Positions 9,421 through 18,507 of a stretch of 64,000 nt of DNA are shown here, in pieces. The position numbers and the translations under genes were made by a program. Positions within the stretch are counted from its first letter, which is position 1; every line of letters begins with the position of its first letter. Under the pieces are notes generated by a model. That model saw only the letters and a list, made by a program, of their open reading frames with translations. It made no database searches and was not told the DNA's origin. Source of the stretch: Actinopolyspora mzabensis (GTDB taxonomy: Bacteria > Actinomycetota > Actinomycetes > Mycobacteriales > Pseudonocardiaceae); assembly GCF_900101095.1 (NCBI RefSeq), contig NZ_FNFM01000012.1, positions 124,001 through 188,000 of the forward strand, given 5' to 3'.

Positions 9421-10584
9421 TCAGACCAAGCCACTGACGAAGCCACGCGCGGCGTCGGTCCCCGAGTCGAGTGCCTCGCCCGCGTCATCCGCCAACCGCC
9501 CGACATCGTCACTGCCGTCCTCGAAGGCGTGGTCCACCGCTCCCGAGGTGATCGCACCGGCGGCTACACCGGCGAGAGCACCGACCGTGAACCCGACCGG
9601 CCCGCCCACCGCTGTGCCCGCCAACGCTCCCGAGACGGCCGAGCTGACGACCACCGAGGAAGCCAGCCCGAGCCCGTTGGAGGAAACCGCCTGGGCGGCC
9701 GATTCGCCGTTGGACATGTCGTAGGCAACCGCTCCGACGGTCAGCGCACCGCTGAATGCCAGCCCAGCTCTGCCGATCGTTCTGCCGTAGGCGGCCACGT
9801 CGTCCGAGACGGTGCTCGCCCGGGTGGCGTACTCGTCGGACAGTCCGAGCAGGCGTTCGAGCTCTCCCCGGTTACCGGCACGCCAGGCACGTTCGGCCCA
9901 GCCGGCGCGCAGCGCCGCCTCGTCAGCGAGCATCCCGGCCTGGGCGGACTTGATGGACCGGTCGTAGTTCGCGACGCTCTCCCCTGCCGCGACCACGGAG
10001 CTGCCGATGACGGGCCAGTTCTTCCGCAGAAATCGCCCTGCCGTGTTTTTGATGTCGGCGCCGGTGGCACTCCACTCCGCGTGCGCGACCTCGGCCTCGA
10101 CACGAAGTCTCTCGTAAACTCGTTGCCGTGCCGCGTGATCCTGCCTCGCGGTCACGGCCTCGGCGTGTGCCCGCAGCGCGTCCGACGTGGCAGCGCTCCC
10201 CGTCGGTGCCGGCCCGGGATCGGGAGGCACGGGTCCCGGTTCCTCCACCGTGTGCTCGGTGACCGGAAGTCCCGCCGCCACGGCTTCGGTGCGGATGCGG
10301 CGCATCTCCCGCTGGGTCCACCGCAGACTGGCGGCGACCTCCTCGAACCTGGCGGCTATCTTGTCGGCATCACCGGCGAGTTCGTCCGCGAGGTGCCCCC
10401 CTCGGGTCAGCGTGTCACGGAACGCCTCCCCCGCCGTGCCCTGCCAATCGGAGTCCGCCCGGTTGCGGGCGGTGAAGACTCGGTCGGCGGTCTCGGTAAC
10501 GGCCCCCGCCAGCGTGCCTCGTACCCAATCGGCCGTGGCGAACACTGCGGAGGGGTCACCGGTCACTGTGGTCTGGATCGGCAT
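9421..10584 (-). CDS. WXG100-type ESX protein with Gly/Ala-rich C-terminal domain
   Basis: A 387-residue protein. The N-terminal about 105 residues resemble a WXG100/LXG-like helical hairpin, with the DWQGTAGEAF turn. A Pro-rich linker (about 115-130) and a second helical region follow. Residues about 285-350 are a strikingly Gly/Ala/Val-rich hydrophobic stretch with GxxxG-like spacing, typical of membrane-inserting glycine-zipper segments, ending in an acidic tail. Probably a type VII (ESX) secretion substrate or effector; no catalytic toxin motif recognised. It starts 3 bp after the EspC-like gene, indicating translational coupling. No ESX apparatus gene is in the window. Confidence 0.7.
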   Translation of the reverse strand: MPIQTTVTGDPSAVFATADWVRGTLAGAVTETADRVFTARNRADSDWQGTAGEAFRDTLTRGGHLADELAGDADKIAARFEEVAASLRWTQREMRRIRTEAVAAGLPVTEHTVEEPGPVPPDPGPAPTGSAATSDALRAHAEAVTARQDHAARQRVYERLRVEAEVAHAEWSATGADIKNTAGRFLRKNWPVIGSSVVAAGESVANYDRSIKSAQAGMLADEAALRAGWAERAWRAGNRGELERLLGLSDEYATRASTVSDDVAAYGRTIGRAGLAFSGALTVGAVAYDMSNGESAAQAVSSNGLGLASSVVVSSAVSGALAGTAVGGPVGFTVGALAGVAAGAITSGAVDHAFEDGSDDVGRLADDAGEALDSGTDAARGFVSGLV

Positions 10585-10587
10585 GTC

Positions 10588-10875
10588 CTACTGTCCTCGT
10601 AAGGCGGGGAGTCCCTCGCGAGCCCGACGATCGGACTCGATATAGGCGGCCGCGCTGTCGGCCACCGCGTCGCCGGTGGCCGAAGCGGTGGCCGAGAGCC
10701 GATCCGCTTCCTCGACGAGCTGGTTGAGCAGCGTGGCCACGGCGGCACTCGCATCACCGGCGTCCGGCTCCGCGGGAGCGGCGGCGCGTGTGCGGTGCAA
10801 CTCGTCGCCCGCCTGCCGCAGGGTGCCGATGATCTCGTCCAGAATCACCGGGTCGGCTCGAAAACCGGCGTTCAT
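10588..10875 (-). CDS. EspC-like (type VII secretion target) protein
   Basis: A 95-residue Ala-rich helical protein that fits the ESX-1 EspC/DUF2580 family by size and pattern (two long helices, ADPVILDEIIGTLRQAGDEL then VATLLNQLVEEADRLS, ending in AAYIESDRRA). Such proteins are secreted partners of WXG100-like proteins. Its ATG overlaps the stop of the upstream SAV_915-like gene (ATGA) and its stop lies 3 bp from the next ATG, so the three genes form one coupled operon. No signal peptide, as expected for this family. Confidence 0.75.
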   Translation of the reverse strand: MNAGFRADPVILDEIIGTLRQAGDELHRTRAAAPAEPDAGDASAAVATLLNQLVEEADRLSATASATGDAVADSAAAYIESDRRAREGLPALRGQ

Positions 10876-11189
10876 CGGTCCACCTCCTGGAGCCGTTGTT
10901 CCTCGGGAATGTCCATGTCGAGCACCACGAGATCGAAGTGGGCGACCTGCCGGAGTTTCCCCAATTGGGTGGCAGGCATGACCAACCAGGGCTGTCGCCG
11001 TCCGCAGCAGGAACGCAACCGGTCGAGGGCCGAGTAGACCGGCAGCACCAGCCTGCCGTCGTCGAGTTCGCGCAGTTGCACAACCGCGTCCTCCGCCCGA
11101 GTCACGTGCGCCTCACAGGGCAGATACACCATGGGCGGGAAGTCCTCGGGTAGCCGCGACTGTCGCGCTTCATCGGTCGTCTCGGACAC
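10872..11189 (-). CDS. SAV_915 / SseB-like small protein
   Basis: A 105-residue protein from GTG at 11189, preceded by ACGAGGAGTGAGTG. The pattern of VYLPCEAH, an ELDDGRLVLPVYSALDRL strand-helix unit and a C-terminal LVVLDMD segment matches SAV_915-family proteins (related to the SseB N-terminal fold) often found beside ESX genes in actinomycetes. Its role is unknown; the position as first gene of the EspC-WXG operon suggests a chaperone, adaptor or immunity-like function. It overlaps the next gene by 4 nt. Confidence 0.65.
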   Translation of the reverse strand: MSETTDEARQSRLPEDFPPMVYLPCEAHVTRAEDAVVQLRELDDGRLVLPVYSALDRLRSCCGRRQPWLVMPATQLGKLRQVAHFDLVVLDMDIPEEQRLQEVDR

Positions 11190-11366
11190 ACCACTCACTC
11201 CTCGTGCCGGCACGCACCGACAAAGGTTGCCGCAACTGGTCGCCGTACACAACGAATCGGCTCCTCCCGCGACCGTGGGACGCGCTCCCCCACCTCCGGG
11301 TTGTGTGGCCGGGCTGCCCGATCCGCATCGTCTGCACGGCTTCCGCTCGGAGGTCATCATGGCGGG

Positions 11367-12935
11367 GTGAACAGCGATCCAGGACGTTACGCAGCGGTTC
11401 TGCTGGACATGGACGGCGTACTCACCGATACCGCCCCTCTGCACCTCGCGGCGTGGCGACGGGTTTTCGACGAGTACCTGGCGGCCCGCACGGCACTCCC
11501 GGAGGAAGATCGCGGCAGCTTCACCGAGCAGGACTACCGACGTCACGTCGACGGGAAACGCCGGACGGACGGCGTGCTGGCACTGCTGCGCTCGCGCGGG
11601 ATCGAGATACCACTGGGCCACGCCGAGGACGGGCCCGAACGGAACACTGCCCATGGCCTGGGTAACCGCAAGGACGCCTATTTCCGCGAACTCGTCGAAG
11701 CGAACGGTGTTCGGGTCCATGCGGACGCTAGTCGCCTGCTCGAATCCCTGCGCGCGTGCGGAATGCGCACGGCTCTCGTCTCGGCCAGCCGCAACTGTGA
11801 GTGGGTGCTGCGGCGGGCTGGGCTGTACGAGGCGTTCGACGTCGTGGTCGAGGGGGTTCGGGCCGACGAGTTGGGGCTGCCGGGCAAACCCGATCCGGCG
11901 ATCTTCCTGGAAGCCGCCCGCCTGCTGGAGGTCGCCCCGTCGCGGTGCGTGCTGCTGGAGGACGCGGAGGTCGGCGCGCGGGCGGGCAGCACCGGAGGTT
12001 TCGGGCGGGTGATCGGGGTGGACCGCACCGGGCACGCCGAGGCGCTGCTGTCCGCCGGGGCGGACGAGGTGGTCTCTGACTTGAGCGAGGTGTCGCTCGG
12101 AGCACTCGGGGGCAGGCGGGATGTGCGGACACTTCCAAAGGCCGCGTCGAACTCGGCTCGGATCGTCGAGGAGATCGGTGGCGGACCGCTGCTCGTGGCA
12201 CTGGACTTCGACGGCACGCTGGCCCCGATCGCCGACACCCCGGAGGAGGTGAGGTTGCCGCGACGGAGCCGTGAGGTGCTGCGAAAGCTGGCCCGGAGCT
12301 CACAGGTGGCCGTGATCAGCGGGCGCGACCTGTCCGATCTCCGGGCGAGGGTGGGACTTCCCGAGCTCTGGTACGGCGGGAACCACGGATTCGAGCTTTC
12401 CGCCCCGTTCGGAGACGTGACCGATCGCAGTGCGGGTAAGGCGAGCATCGGCGATCTCGACGCGATCGAAACCTGGCTGCGCTCCGAACTCACCACTCCG
12501 GGAGCGGTCCTGGAACGAAAGCGGTTCGCGCTGGCGGTGCACTACCGGGATGTCGCGGACGAGGACGTGGCCCACCTGACGACACTGGTTCGCGCTGCGG
12601 TCGCGGGGCGGGAGACAGTGAGAACGACCGGCGGGCGCCGGGTGACCGAGATCGTGCCGAACGTGGCGTGGGACAAGGGGACCGCGCTGAACTGGCTGCT
12701 GGAGCGGGTGGGGGTCGGGACGGGCGAAACAGGCTTCACCGTGCTGTACGCCGGTGACGACCGGACGGACGAGGACGCGTTGCGGACGGTCCATGCCGAG
12801 AATACCGGGATCTTCGTGCTCAGCGAAGAGCACCGCGAACACCTCAGCTGGGCGCACTACGTGGTCAGCGGACCGGACGAACTCGTGGATGTGCTCGAGC
12901 ACCTCGCCCGATCTCGGGACGCCGAGAACGTGTGA
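11367..12935 (+). CDS. otsB: Beta-phosphoglucomutase-like HAD fused to trehalose-6-phosphate phosphatase
   Basis: A 522-residue two-domain protein (GTG start at 11367; an in-frame ATG at 11301 is possible). Residues about 8-240 are a beta-phosphoglucomutase-type HAD domain: DMDGVLTDTAP nucleophile loop, LVSASRN (motif II), GLPGKPDPAIF (motif III Lys), LLEDAEVGA (motif IV). Residues about 275-515 are OtsB: ALDFDGTLAPIADTP, VISGRDLSDL, GNHGFE and YAGDDRTDEDAL, all key residues intact. OtsB makes trehalose from trehalose-6-phosphate; the HAD domain would convert beta-glucose-1-phosphate to glucose-6-phosphate. M. tuberculosis OtsB1 (Rv2006) has this same order followed by a GH65 domain; here GH65 is a separate gene 3 kb downstream. 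Confidence 0.9.
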   Translation: MNSDPGRYAAVLLDMDGVLTDTAPLHLAAWRRVFDEYLAARTALPEEDRGSFTEQDYRRHVDGKRRTDGVLALLRSRGIEIPLGHAEDGPERNTAHGLGNRKDAYFRELVEANGVRVHADASRLLESLRACGMRTALVSASRNCEWVLRRAGLYEAFDVVVEGVRADELGLPGKPDPAIFLEAARLLEVAPSRCVLLEDAEVGARAGSTGGFGRVIGVDRTGHAEALLSAGADEVVSDLSEVSLGALGGRRDVRTLPKAASNSARIVEEIGGGPLLVALDFDGTLAPIADTPEEVRLPRRSREVLRKLARSSQVAVISGRDLSDLRARVGLPELWYGGNHGFELSAPFGDVTDRSAGKASIGDLDAIETWLRSELTTPGAVLERKRFALAVHYRDVADEDVAHLTTLVRAAVAGRETVRTTGGRRVTEIVPNVAWDKGTALNWLLERVGVGTGETGFTVLYAGDDRTDEDALRTVHAENTGIFVLSEEHREHLSWAHYVVSGPDELVDVLEHLARSRDAENV

Positions 12936-13005
12936 GCGCAGCTTCCCGGAAGGTCGGAGCCACGTAGAAGCGTGCCCGGGCGAGCCGGGACGAACACAGC
13001 GGTGT

Positions 13006-15705
13006 TCAGGTAGCGATGGGTACTCTGCTCCGGTGCCCCCGCCGGAGAAACCCCCGATACGTCTCGTCGGCCGCCCAGACGATCAGCGGGAACGGCAGCA
13101 GCAGCACGTAGACCCACGCGGGGGGCGCTGCCGTGTCGAACACTCTCTGCAGCGGGGGTACGTACACGATCGCGGCGGCGAACAGCAGCTCGAACCCGAA
13201 TCCGGCCAACAGCAGCCGATTCGTGAGGGAACCGATGTCGCGCAGCGCGGCACGGCGGGTACGCGAGGCGAACGCGGTGCCGAGCTGGCAGAAGACTATG
13301 CCGAGGAACGTGGTCGTGGTGGCCTGCGCGTAGGCGTGCCGCAGCCCGGGGGCCTCGGTGAGGTCGATCCCCGGACTCCAGCCCGCGTCGAACAGGACGA
13401 GGAAATAGCCGAGCAGCACCAGCACGGCTGATGTGATCCCCATGATCGCCCAGGCGCGCAGCAGCAGTTCACCGCTGATCACGTTTCGCGAGCGCTCTCG
13501 AGGAGGCTCACGCATCAGTCCCGGTTCGGCGCGTTCACGTCCCAGCGCCAGCGCGGGCAGCGTCTCGGTACCGAGATCTATCGCCAGTATCTGCAGCACG
13601 GTCAGCGGCAGCGGAACCATCCCACCGGAAAGCGCGAACAGCAGGAACGGCAGCACCTCGGGAACGAGATGGGCGAAGATGTAGAGGACGAACTTGCCGA
13701 CGTTGTCGTAGACACGTCGGCCCTCCTCGATTCCGTCCACGATCGTGGCGAAATTGTCGTCGGTTAGCACGACCGAGGCCGCCTCCCTGGCGACATCCGT
13801 ACCACCGACCCCCATCGCCACGCCGAGGTCGGCCCGCCGGAGAGCGGGCGCGTCGTTGATACCGTCACCGGTCATGGCGACCACGTGACCGCACTGGTTC
13901 AGAGCATCGGCGATGCGCAGCTTGCTCTCCGGCGAGGCGCGGGCGAAGACGATTTCCTCACCGGAAAGGAGCATCCGGTCGAGATCCGCTTCGGGCAGCT
14001 CGTCGAGTTCCGGACCGTCCAGGACGCGTTCCGCGCGAATCCCGACCTCTCGTGCCACGGCGGCGGCCGTTCGCCCGTAGTCACCGGTGACGATGTGCAC
14101 CCGGATTCCCGCGGAGTGACAAGCGTGAACGGCTTCGGTCACCTCCGGGCGTGGTGGGTCGATCAGTCCGACCAGTCCTAGCAGGCACAATCCCGTTTCG
14201 GCCGAGTCACGCTGCTCCGGCACGGTTCGGGCCCCACGGACGGCGAAAGCGATGACACGCAGTCCCCGATCCGCCATGTCCGAAACCACACCGGTCAGCT
14301 CAGTTCGCCGCGTGTCGGTCAGTTCCACGCTTCCCTCGCCGGAGAACAAGGTGACGCAACGGGCGATGATCTCTTCGGGAGCTCCCTTGACGTGAACGAC
14401 GAATCCCTCTCCGCGAGGTTCCACGCTGGCCATTCTTCGTAGGCGCGGATCGAACGGGTACAGCTTTTCACGCTGCTCGTTCCTGGTGTCAGCGGTGAGC
14501 CGGACGTCGTGGGCGCGGGCGAACTCCAGCAGTGCGAGCTCCATCGGATCACCGCTGGCGGTCGCGTCATCCGCCGTTTCACACCGCGCGAGGGCCCGCA
14601 ACAGTTCCGTACCGGGCGGAGCCCGCTCTCCCGAGCCGTCCCGGGACTCGACGACCCGCATGGCGTTGCGGGTGAGCGTACCAGTCTTGTCGGTGCATAT
14701 CACCGTGGTGGAGCCCAATGTCTCAACGGCTGACAGCCGTTTGACCAGGGCTCCTTTCCTCGCCATGCCGCGTACACCCGCTGCCAGCGCGAGAGTGATC
14801 GTGGGCAACAGTCCTTCCGGAACGTTGGCGACGAGGAGTCCGATCGCGAACAGGAAGGACTGGGCCCAGCTGAGACCGGCCAGCACCCCCAAGGGCAGGA
14901 ACGCGGCCGCCACCCCACCTGCCACCGCGGCGATCAGCCAGGCCACCCTGCGGACCTGTCGTTCCAGTGGGCTCTCCGCCAATCGGACACGAGCCGACAA
15001 CGTGGCGATACGCCCGAGTTCGGTGCGGGCCCCCGTGGCATGAACGATCGCCTCACCGTGCCCACGGGTGCACACGGTTCCGCTGAATACGAGTACCGGC
15101 GAGTCCAACACCCGCTCGGCGGTGTCGGTGAGATCCGCTGCCCGCTCGACCGGGTTCGACTCACCCGTCAACGCGGAGGCGTCCACCTCCAACGTCCCGC
15201 TGAGCAGTCGGGCATCGGCCGGGACGCGTTCTCCCTCCCCGATCAGCAGCACGTCGCCAGGCACCAGTTCACCGACCGGCACGCTCATGTGTTCCCCGCC
15301 ACGACGGACGTGGCTGTGCTGCGGCAGATAACGACCGAGGGTCTGCACGGCGTGTTCGGCTTGTTCCTCCTGCCAGAACGCCAACGCGGCGTTGAGCACT
15401 ATCACCAGGATGATGGCCGTGGCCAGCTCCCCGGTCCCCGAGAACCATGCCAACGCCGCGGCGATCCACAACAGCACCGCCAACGGATGGGTGAACTGGC
15501 GCGACAACGCGCGGGGCCAGTTCCGCTTACCACTCGTGGGGAGCTCGTTGTTGCCGTAGACCTCCAGCCTGCGCGCGGCCTCCCTGGAGCCGAGTCCACG
15601 AACATCGGATCTCAGGTCCAGCACCAAGCGGTTGACGGGCTCTCGCGGATCGACCCGGGATCCGCGGGTCGAGTCCGTGCCACGTCCGTGACGAGGTTGC
15701 GACAC
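13006..15705 (-). CDS. P2-type cation-transporting ATPase (CtpF-like)
   Basis: An 899-residue P-type ATPase starting at GTG 15705 after GGGAGGGCAGCC. Motifs in order: N-terminal cation ATPase domain, TGES at about 180, the M4 ion-binding segment VANVPEGLLPT near 293-302, phosphorylation site CTDKTGTLT with Asp at about 339, and hinge TGDGINDAPAL, followed by six C-terminal membrane helices. The M4 motif PEGLLPT resembles the Na,K/H,K-ATPase (type IIC) form more than the PEGLP of SERCA-like pumps. Transported ion unknown (Ca, Na or Mn plausible). It lies convergent to the OtsB fusion gene and divergent from the GH65 gene, in a dormancy-type gene group. Confidence 0.9.
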   Translation of the reverse strand: MSQPRHGRGTDSTRGSRVDPREPVNRLVLDLRSDVRGLGSREAARRLEVYGNNELPTSGKRNWPRALSRQFTHPLAVLLWIAAALAWFSGTGELATAIILVIVLNAALAFWQEEQAEHAVQTLGRYLPQHSHVRRGGEHMSVPVGELVPGDVLLIGEGERVPADARLLSGTLEVDASALTGESNPVERAADLTDTAERVLDSPVLVFSGTVCTRGHGEAIVHATGARTELGRIATLSARVRLAESPLERQVRRVAWLIAAVAGGVAAAFLPLGVLAGLSWAQSFLFAIGLLVANVPEGLLPTITLALAAGVRGMARKGALVKRLSAVETLGSTTVICTDKTGTLTRNAMRVVESRDGSGERAPPGTELLRALARCETADDATASGDPMELALLEFARAHDVRLTADTRNEQREKLYPFDPRLRRMASVEPRGEGFVVHVKGAPEEIIARCVTLFSGEGSVELTDTRRTELTGVVSDMADRGLRVIAFAVRGARTVPEQRDSAETGLCLLGLVGLIDPPRPEVTEAVHACHSAGIRVHIVTGDYGRTAAAVAREVGIRAERVLDGPELDELPEADLDRMLLSGEEIVFARASPESKLRIADALNQCGHVVAMTGDGINDAPALRRADLGVAMGVGGTDVAREAASVVLTDDNFATIVDGIEEGRRVYDNVGKFVLYIFAHLVPEVLPFLLFALSGGMVPLPLTVLQILAIDLGTETLPALALGRERAEPGLMREPPRERSRNVISGELLLRAWAIMGITSAVLVLLGYFLVLFDAGWSPGIDLTEAPGLRHAYAQATTTTFLGIVFCQLGTAFASRTRRAALRDIGSLTNRLLLAGFGFELLFAAAIVYVPPLQRVFDTAAPPAWVYVLLLPFPLIVWAADETYRGFLRRGHRSRVPIAT

Positions 15706-15979
15706 GGCTGCCCTCCCTGCACGACTCCGGCCGAATCCGCATTGTCAGCGATCCGGTGACTCGCGGCATCCGAGGCGGGGGAGACGACACCTCGTGGGAG
15801 TTCCGGTTTGGAGGAGTGCTCTTCGGGGCGCGGGAGCAGCCGTGCCGCGTGGCCTCGCTCCGGCATCCGAACCGGTGGAAACGTACCCTCGAGCACCGGG
15901 CGACGAACGCGGGGCAGGGGCCCACCAACAGAAACCGACCTACCGCCCAGCCGTTGTGCTCGTGCGAGGAACACCGGTC

Positions 15980-18400
15980 ATGAATGATTCACCGAGTCCA
16001 CACCGCCTCGTCTTCACCGACTTCGATCCGGCCGACGAGAAGCGGCGGGAGGCGTTGTGCACGCTGGGGAACGGCTACTTCGCCACTCGGGGGAGCGTGC
16101 CGGAGGCACGCGCTGACGGCGTGCACTGTCCGGGAACATACGTCGCGGGCTGCTACAACCGCCTGACCTCGGTGGTTTCCGGGCGGGAGCTGGAGCACGA
16201 GTCGCTGGTCAACCTGCCGAACTGGCTGCCCGTCACCTTCCGCGTCGACGACGGCCCCTGGTTCGAGTTGGCGGGGGTGGAGCTGCTGGCGCACGAACAG
16301 GAACTCGATCTGGAACGAGGGGTCCTGGTACGCAGGGCGCGGCTGCGGGACAGTGCGGGAAGAATCACCAGGATGGTGCAGCGCCGCTTCGTGCACATGA
16401 GTCGGCCTCATCTTGCGGGGCTGGAGACCACACTCGTGCCGGAGAGCTGGTCGGGGACCATCACGTTCCGCTGCGGCCTGGACGGGCGGGTCGGCAACCA
16501 CGGCGTAGCACGCTACGAGGGGCTGAACGGGCGGCATCTGGTCGACATCCGCGGCGACGAGGCCGGGGAGAACCTCGTAGTGCTGCACACCCGCACCTCG
16601 GGGTCCGACATCCGGGTGGCCGAGGCAGCCAGCTGCCGCACGTTCCGCAATGAGGTACCGCTGGCGGGCGGAGGTCGAACCGTTCACGACGAACAAGCGG
16701 TCTTCCAGGAGTTCACTGTCGATTCGAACCGGCTCGACGAGATACGGATCGAGAAGCTCGTGGCGCTTTTCACCTCGCGGGACTCGGCGATCGTGGAGCC
16801 GGTCTCGGAGGCGGTGGAGGCCGCTCGCGAGGCAGAGGGCTTCGACGAACTGCTGAGCTCCCACGTCGCGGCCTGGGCCCGGCTGGGCCACGCCTTCCGC
16901 TGCGGGCTGTCGACGAGCGCGGCCACCCGCCAGGCGGTGCGGCTGCACGTGTTCCATCTGTTGCAGACCGTCTCGCCGAACACGGCTGATCTGGACGTGG
17001 GTGTCCCGGCCCGTGGGCTGCACGGCGAGGCGTACCGGGGACACGTCTTCTGGGACGAGTTGTTCGTACTTCCGACCCTGACGCTGCGCATGCCGTGGGT
17101 GGCCCGGGCACTGCTGCGCTATCGCTCTCGCAGGCTGCCCCAGGCACGACTCGCGGCGAGGCGAGCGGGACTGTCCGGCGCCATGTTTCCCTGGCAGAGC
17201 GGCAGCAACGGACGGGAGGAGAGTCAGTCGTGGCACCTGAACCCGCGCTCGGGAAGATGGCCGGCCGACCACACGCACCTGCAGCGACACATCGGCATCG
17301 CGATCGCCCACAACGTGTGGCACTACTACCAGGCCACCGATGACGAGGAGTTCCTCGCCGAACAGGGCGCGGAAACGATACTGGAGACGACCCGGTTCCT
17401 CGCGTCACTGGCCAACTACGAACGCGGAAGCGACCGCTACACCATCAGCGGGATCGTGGGGCCGGACGAGTACCACACCGGCTACCCGGACCGGGATTCT
17501 CCGGGGATCGACAACAACGCCTACACCAACATCATGACGGCGTGGCTGTGCCGCACGGCGCTGCGAACCCTGGGCGAGCTCGACAACGCACGCCGCGCCG
17601 AACTGACCGACCAACTCGATCTCGACCACAGCGAGACCGACCGGTGGCGGCACATCTCGCGGCGGATGTACGTGCCCTTCCACGACGACGGGATCATCAG
17701 CCAGTTCGAGGGCTACGACCGATTGGCGGAACTGGACTGGGACGACTACCGAGGTCGCTACGGCGACATCAGTCGACTCGACCGAATCCTGGAAGCCGAG
17801 GGCGACTCCCCCAACCGCTACCGGGCGTCGAAACAGGCCGACGTGCTGATGCTGTTCTACCTGCTCTCGGCCGAGGAACTCGAGCAACTTCTCACGACGC
17901 TGGGCTACACGATGCCCCGGGACACCATCCCGCGAAACATCGACTACTACCTTCGACGCACCAGCCACGGGTCCACGCTGAGCGCGGTCGTCCACGCCTG
18001 GGTACTCGCCCGCGCCAACCGAGCCAAGGCGCTGGAGTTCTTCGACAACGTACTGGCCGGTGACCTGCACGACGTGCAACGAGGCACCACTGCCGAGGGA
18101 ATTCACCTCGCTGCCATGGCGGGCAGTATCGACCTGTTGCAACGCTGCTTCGCGGGCATCGAGATAAGGGATCACACTCTCGTGCTGAATCCGCTCTGGC
18201 CCGCGGAACTGGGGGCGCTGGAGCTGGCGATCCGTTTCCGCGGCCACCCGATCGACATCACCGTCACCGGACGGACCGCGACGGTACGCACCGCGCCGGG
18301 CAGCAGGAAGTCGCCGATCCGATGCGCCTGTGGTTCCCGCGCGGTGACGCTGGGGCCGGGTGAGACGACCGTGTTCTCGCTGGAGCACGCCGAGAGATGA
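15980..18400 (+). CDS. Glycoside hydrolase family 65 (trehalose/kojibiose/maltose phosphorylase-like)
   Basis: An 806-residue enzyme beginning at ATG 15980 behind CGAGGAAC. It has the three GH65 parts: an N-terminal beta-sandwich (1-about 290), a catalytic (alpha/alpha)6 barrel with GLHGEAYRGHVFWDEL and the general-acid Glu at about 497 in GPDEYH, then RASKQADVLMLFYLL, and a C-terminal jelly-roll. GH65 phosphorylases cleave alpha-linked disaccharides with phosphate to beta-glucose-1-phosphate, which the beta-phosphoglucomutase domain encoded at 11367 could use. Disaccharide specificity cannot be told from motifs, but context (OtsB) favours trehalose. No signal peptide; cytoplasmic. Confidence 0.9.
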   Translation: MNDSPSPHRLVFTDFDPADEKRREALCTLGNGYFATRGSVPEARADGVHCPGTYVAGCYNRLTSVVSGRELEHESLVNLPNWLPVTFRVDDGPWFELAGVELLAHEQELDLERGVLVRRARLRDSAGRITRMVQRRFVHMSRPHLAGLETTLVPESWSGTITFRCGLDGRVGNHGVARYEGLNGRHLVDIRGDEAGENLVVLHTRTSGSDIRVAEAASCRTFRNEVPLAGGGRTVHDEQAVFQEFTVDSNRLDEIRIEKLVALFTSRDSAIVEPVSEAVEAAREAEGFDELLSSHVAAWARLGHAFRCGLSTSAATRQAVRLHVFHLLQTVSPNTADLDVGVPARGLHGEAYRGHVFWDELFVLPTLTLRMPWVARALLRYRSRRLPQARLAARRAGLSGAMFPWQSGSNGREESQSWHLNPRSGRWPADHTHLQRHIGIAIAHNVWHYYQATDDEEFLAEQGAETILETTRFLASLANYERGSDRYTISGIVGPDEYHTGYPDRDSPGIDNNAYTNIMTAWLCRTALRTLGELDNARRAELTDQLDLDHSETDRWRHISRRMYVPFHDDGIISQFEGYDRLAELDWDDYRGRYGDISRLDRILEAEGDSPNRYRASKQADVLMLFYLLSAEELEQLLTTLGYTMPRDTIPRNIDYYLRRTSHGSTLSAVVHAWVLARANRAKALEFFDNVLAGDLHDVQRGTTAEGIHLAAMAGSIDLLQRCFAGIEIRDHTLVLNPLWPAELGALELAIRFRGHPIDITVTGRTATVRTAPGSRKSPIRCACGSRAVTLGPGETTVFSLEHAER

Positions 18401-18507
18401 TTTCTCGGTTTCCGTGGTGCACGCGGCGAAGCCGTTCCGGAAACGGGGCCCCTCCGGGAACCTCCCGGCGGCGAACACCTCGAGCCGGTCAGCCCACCCG
18501 CAGCGGA

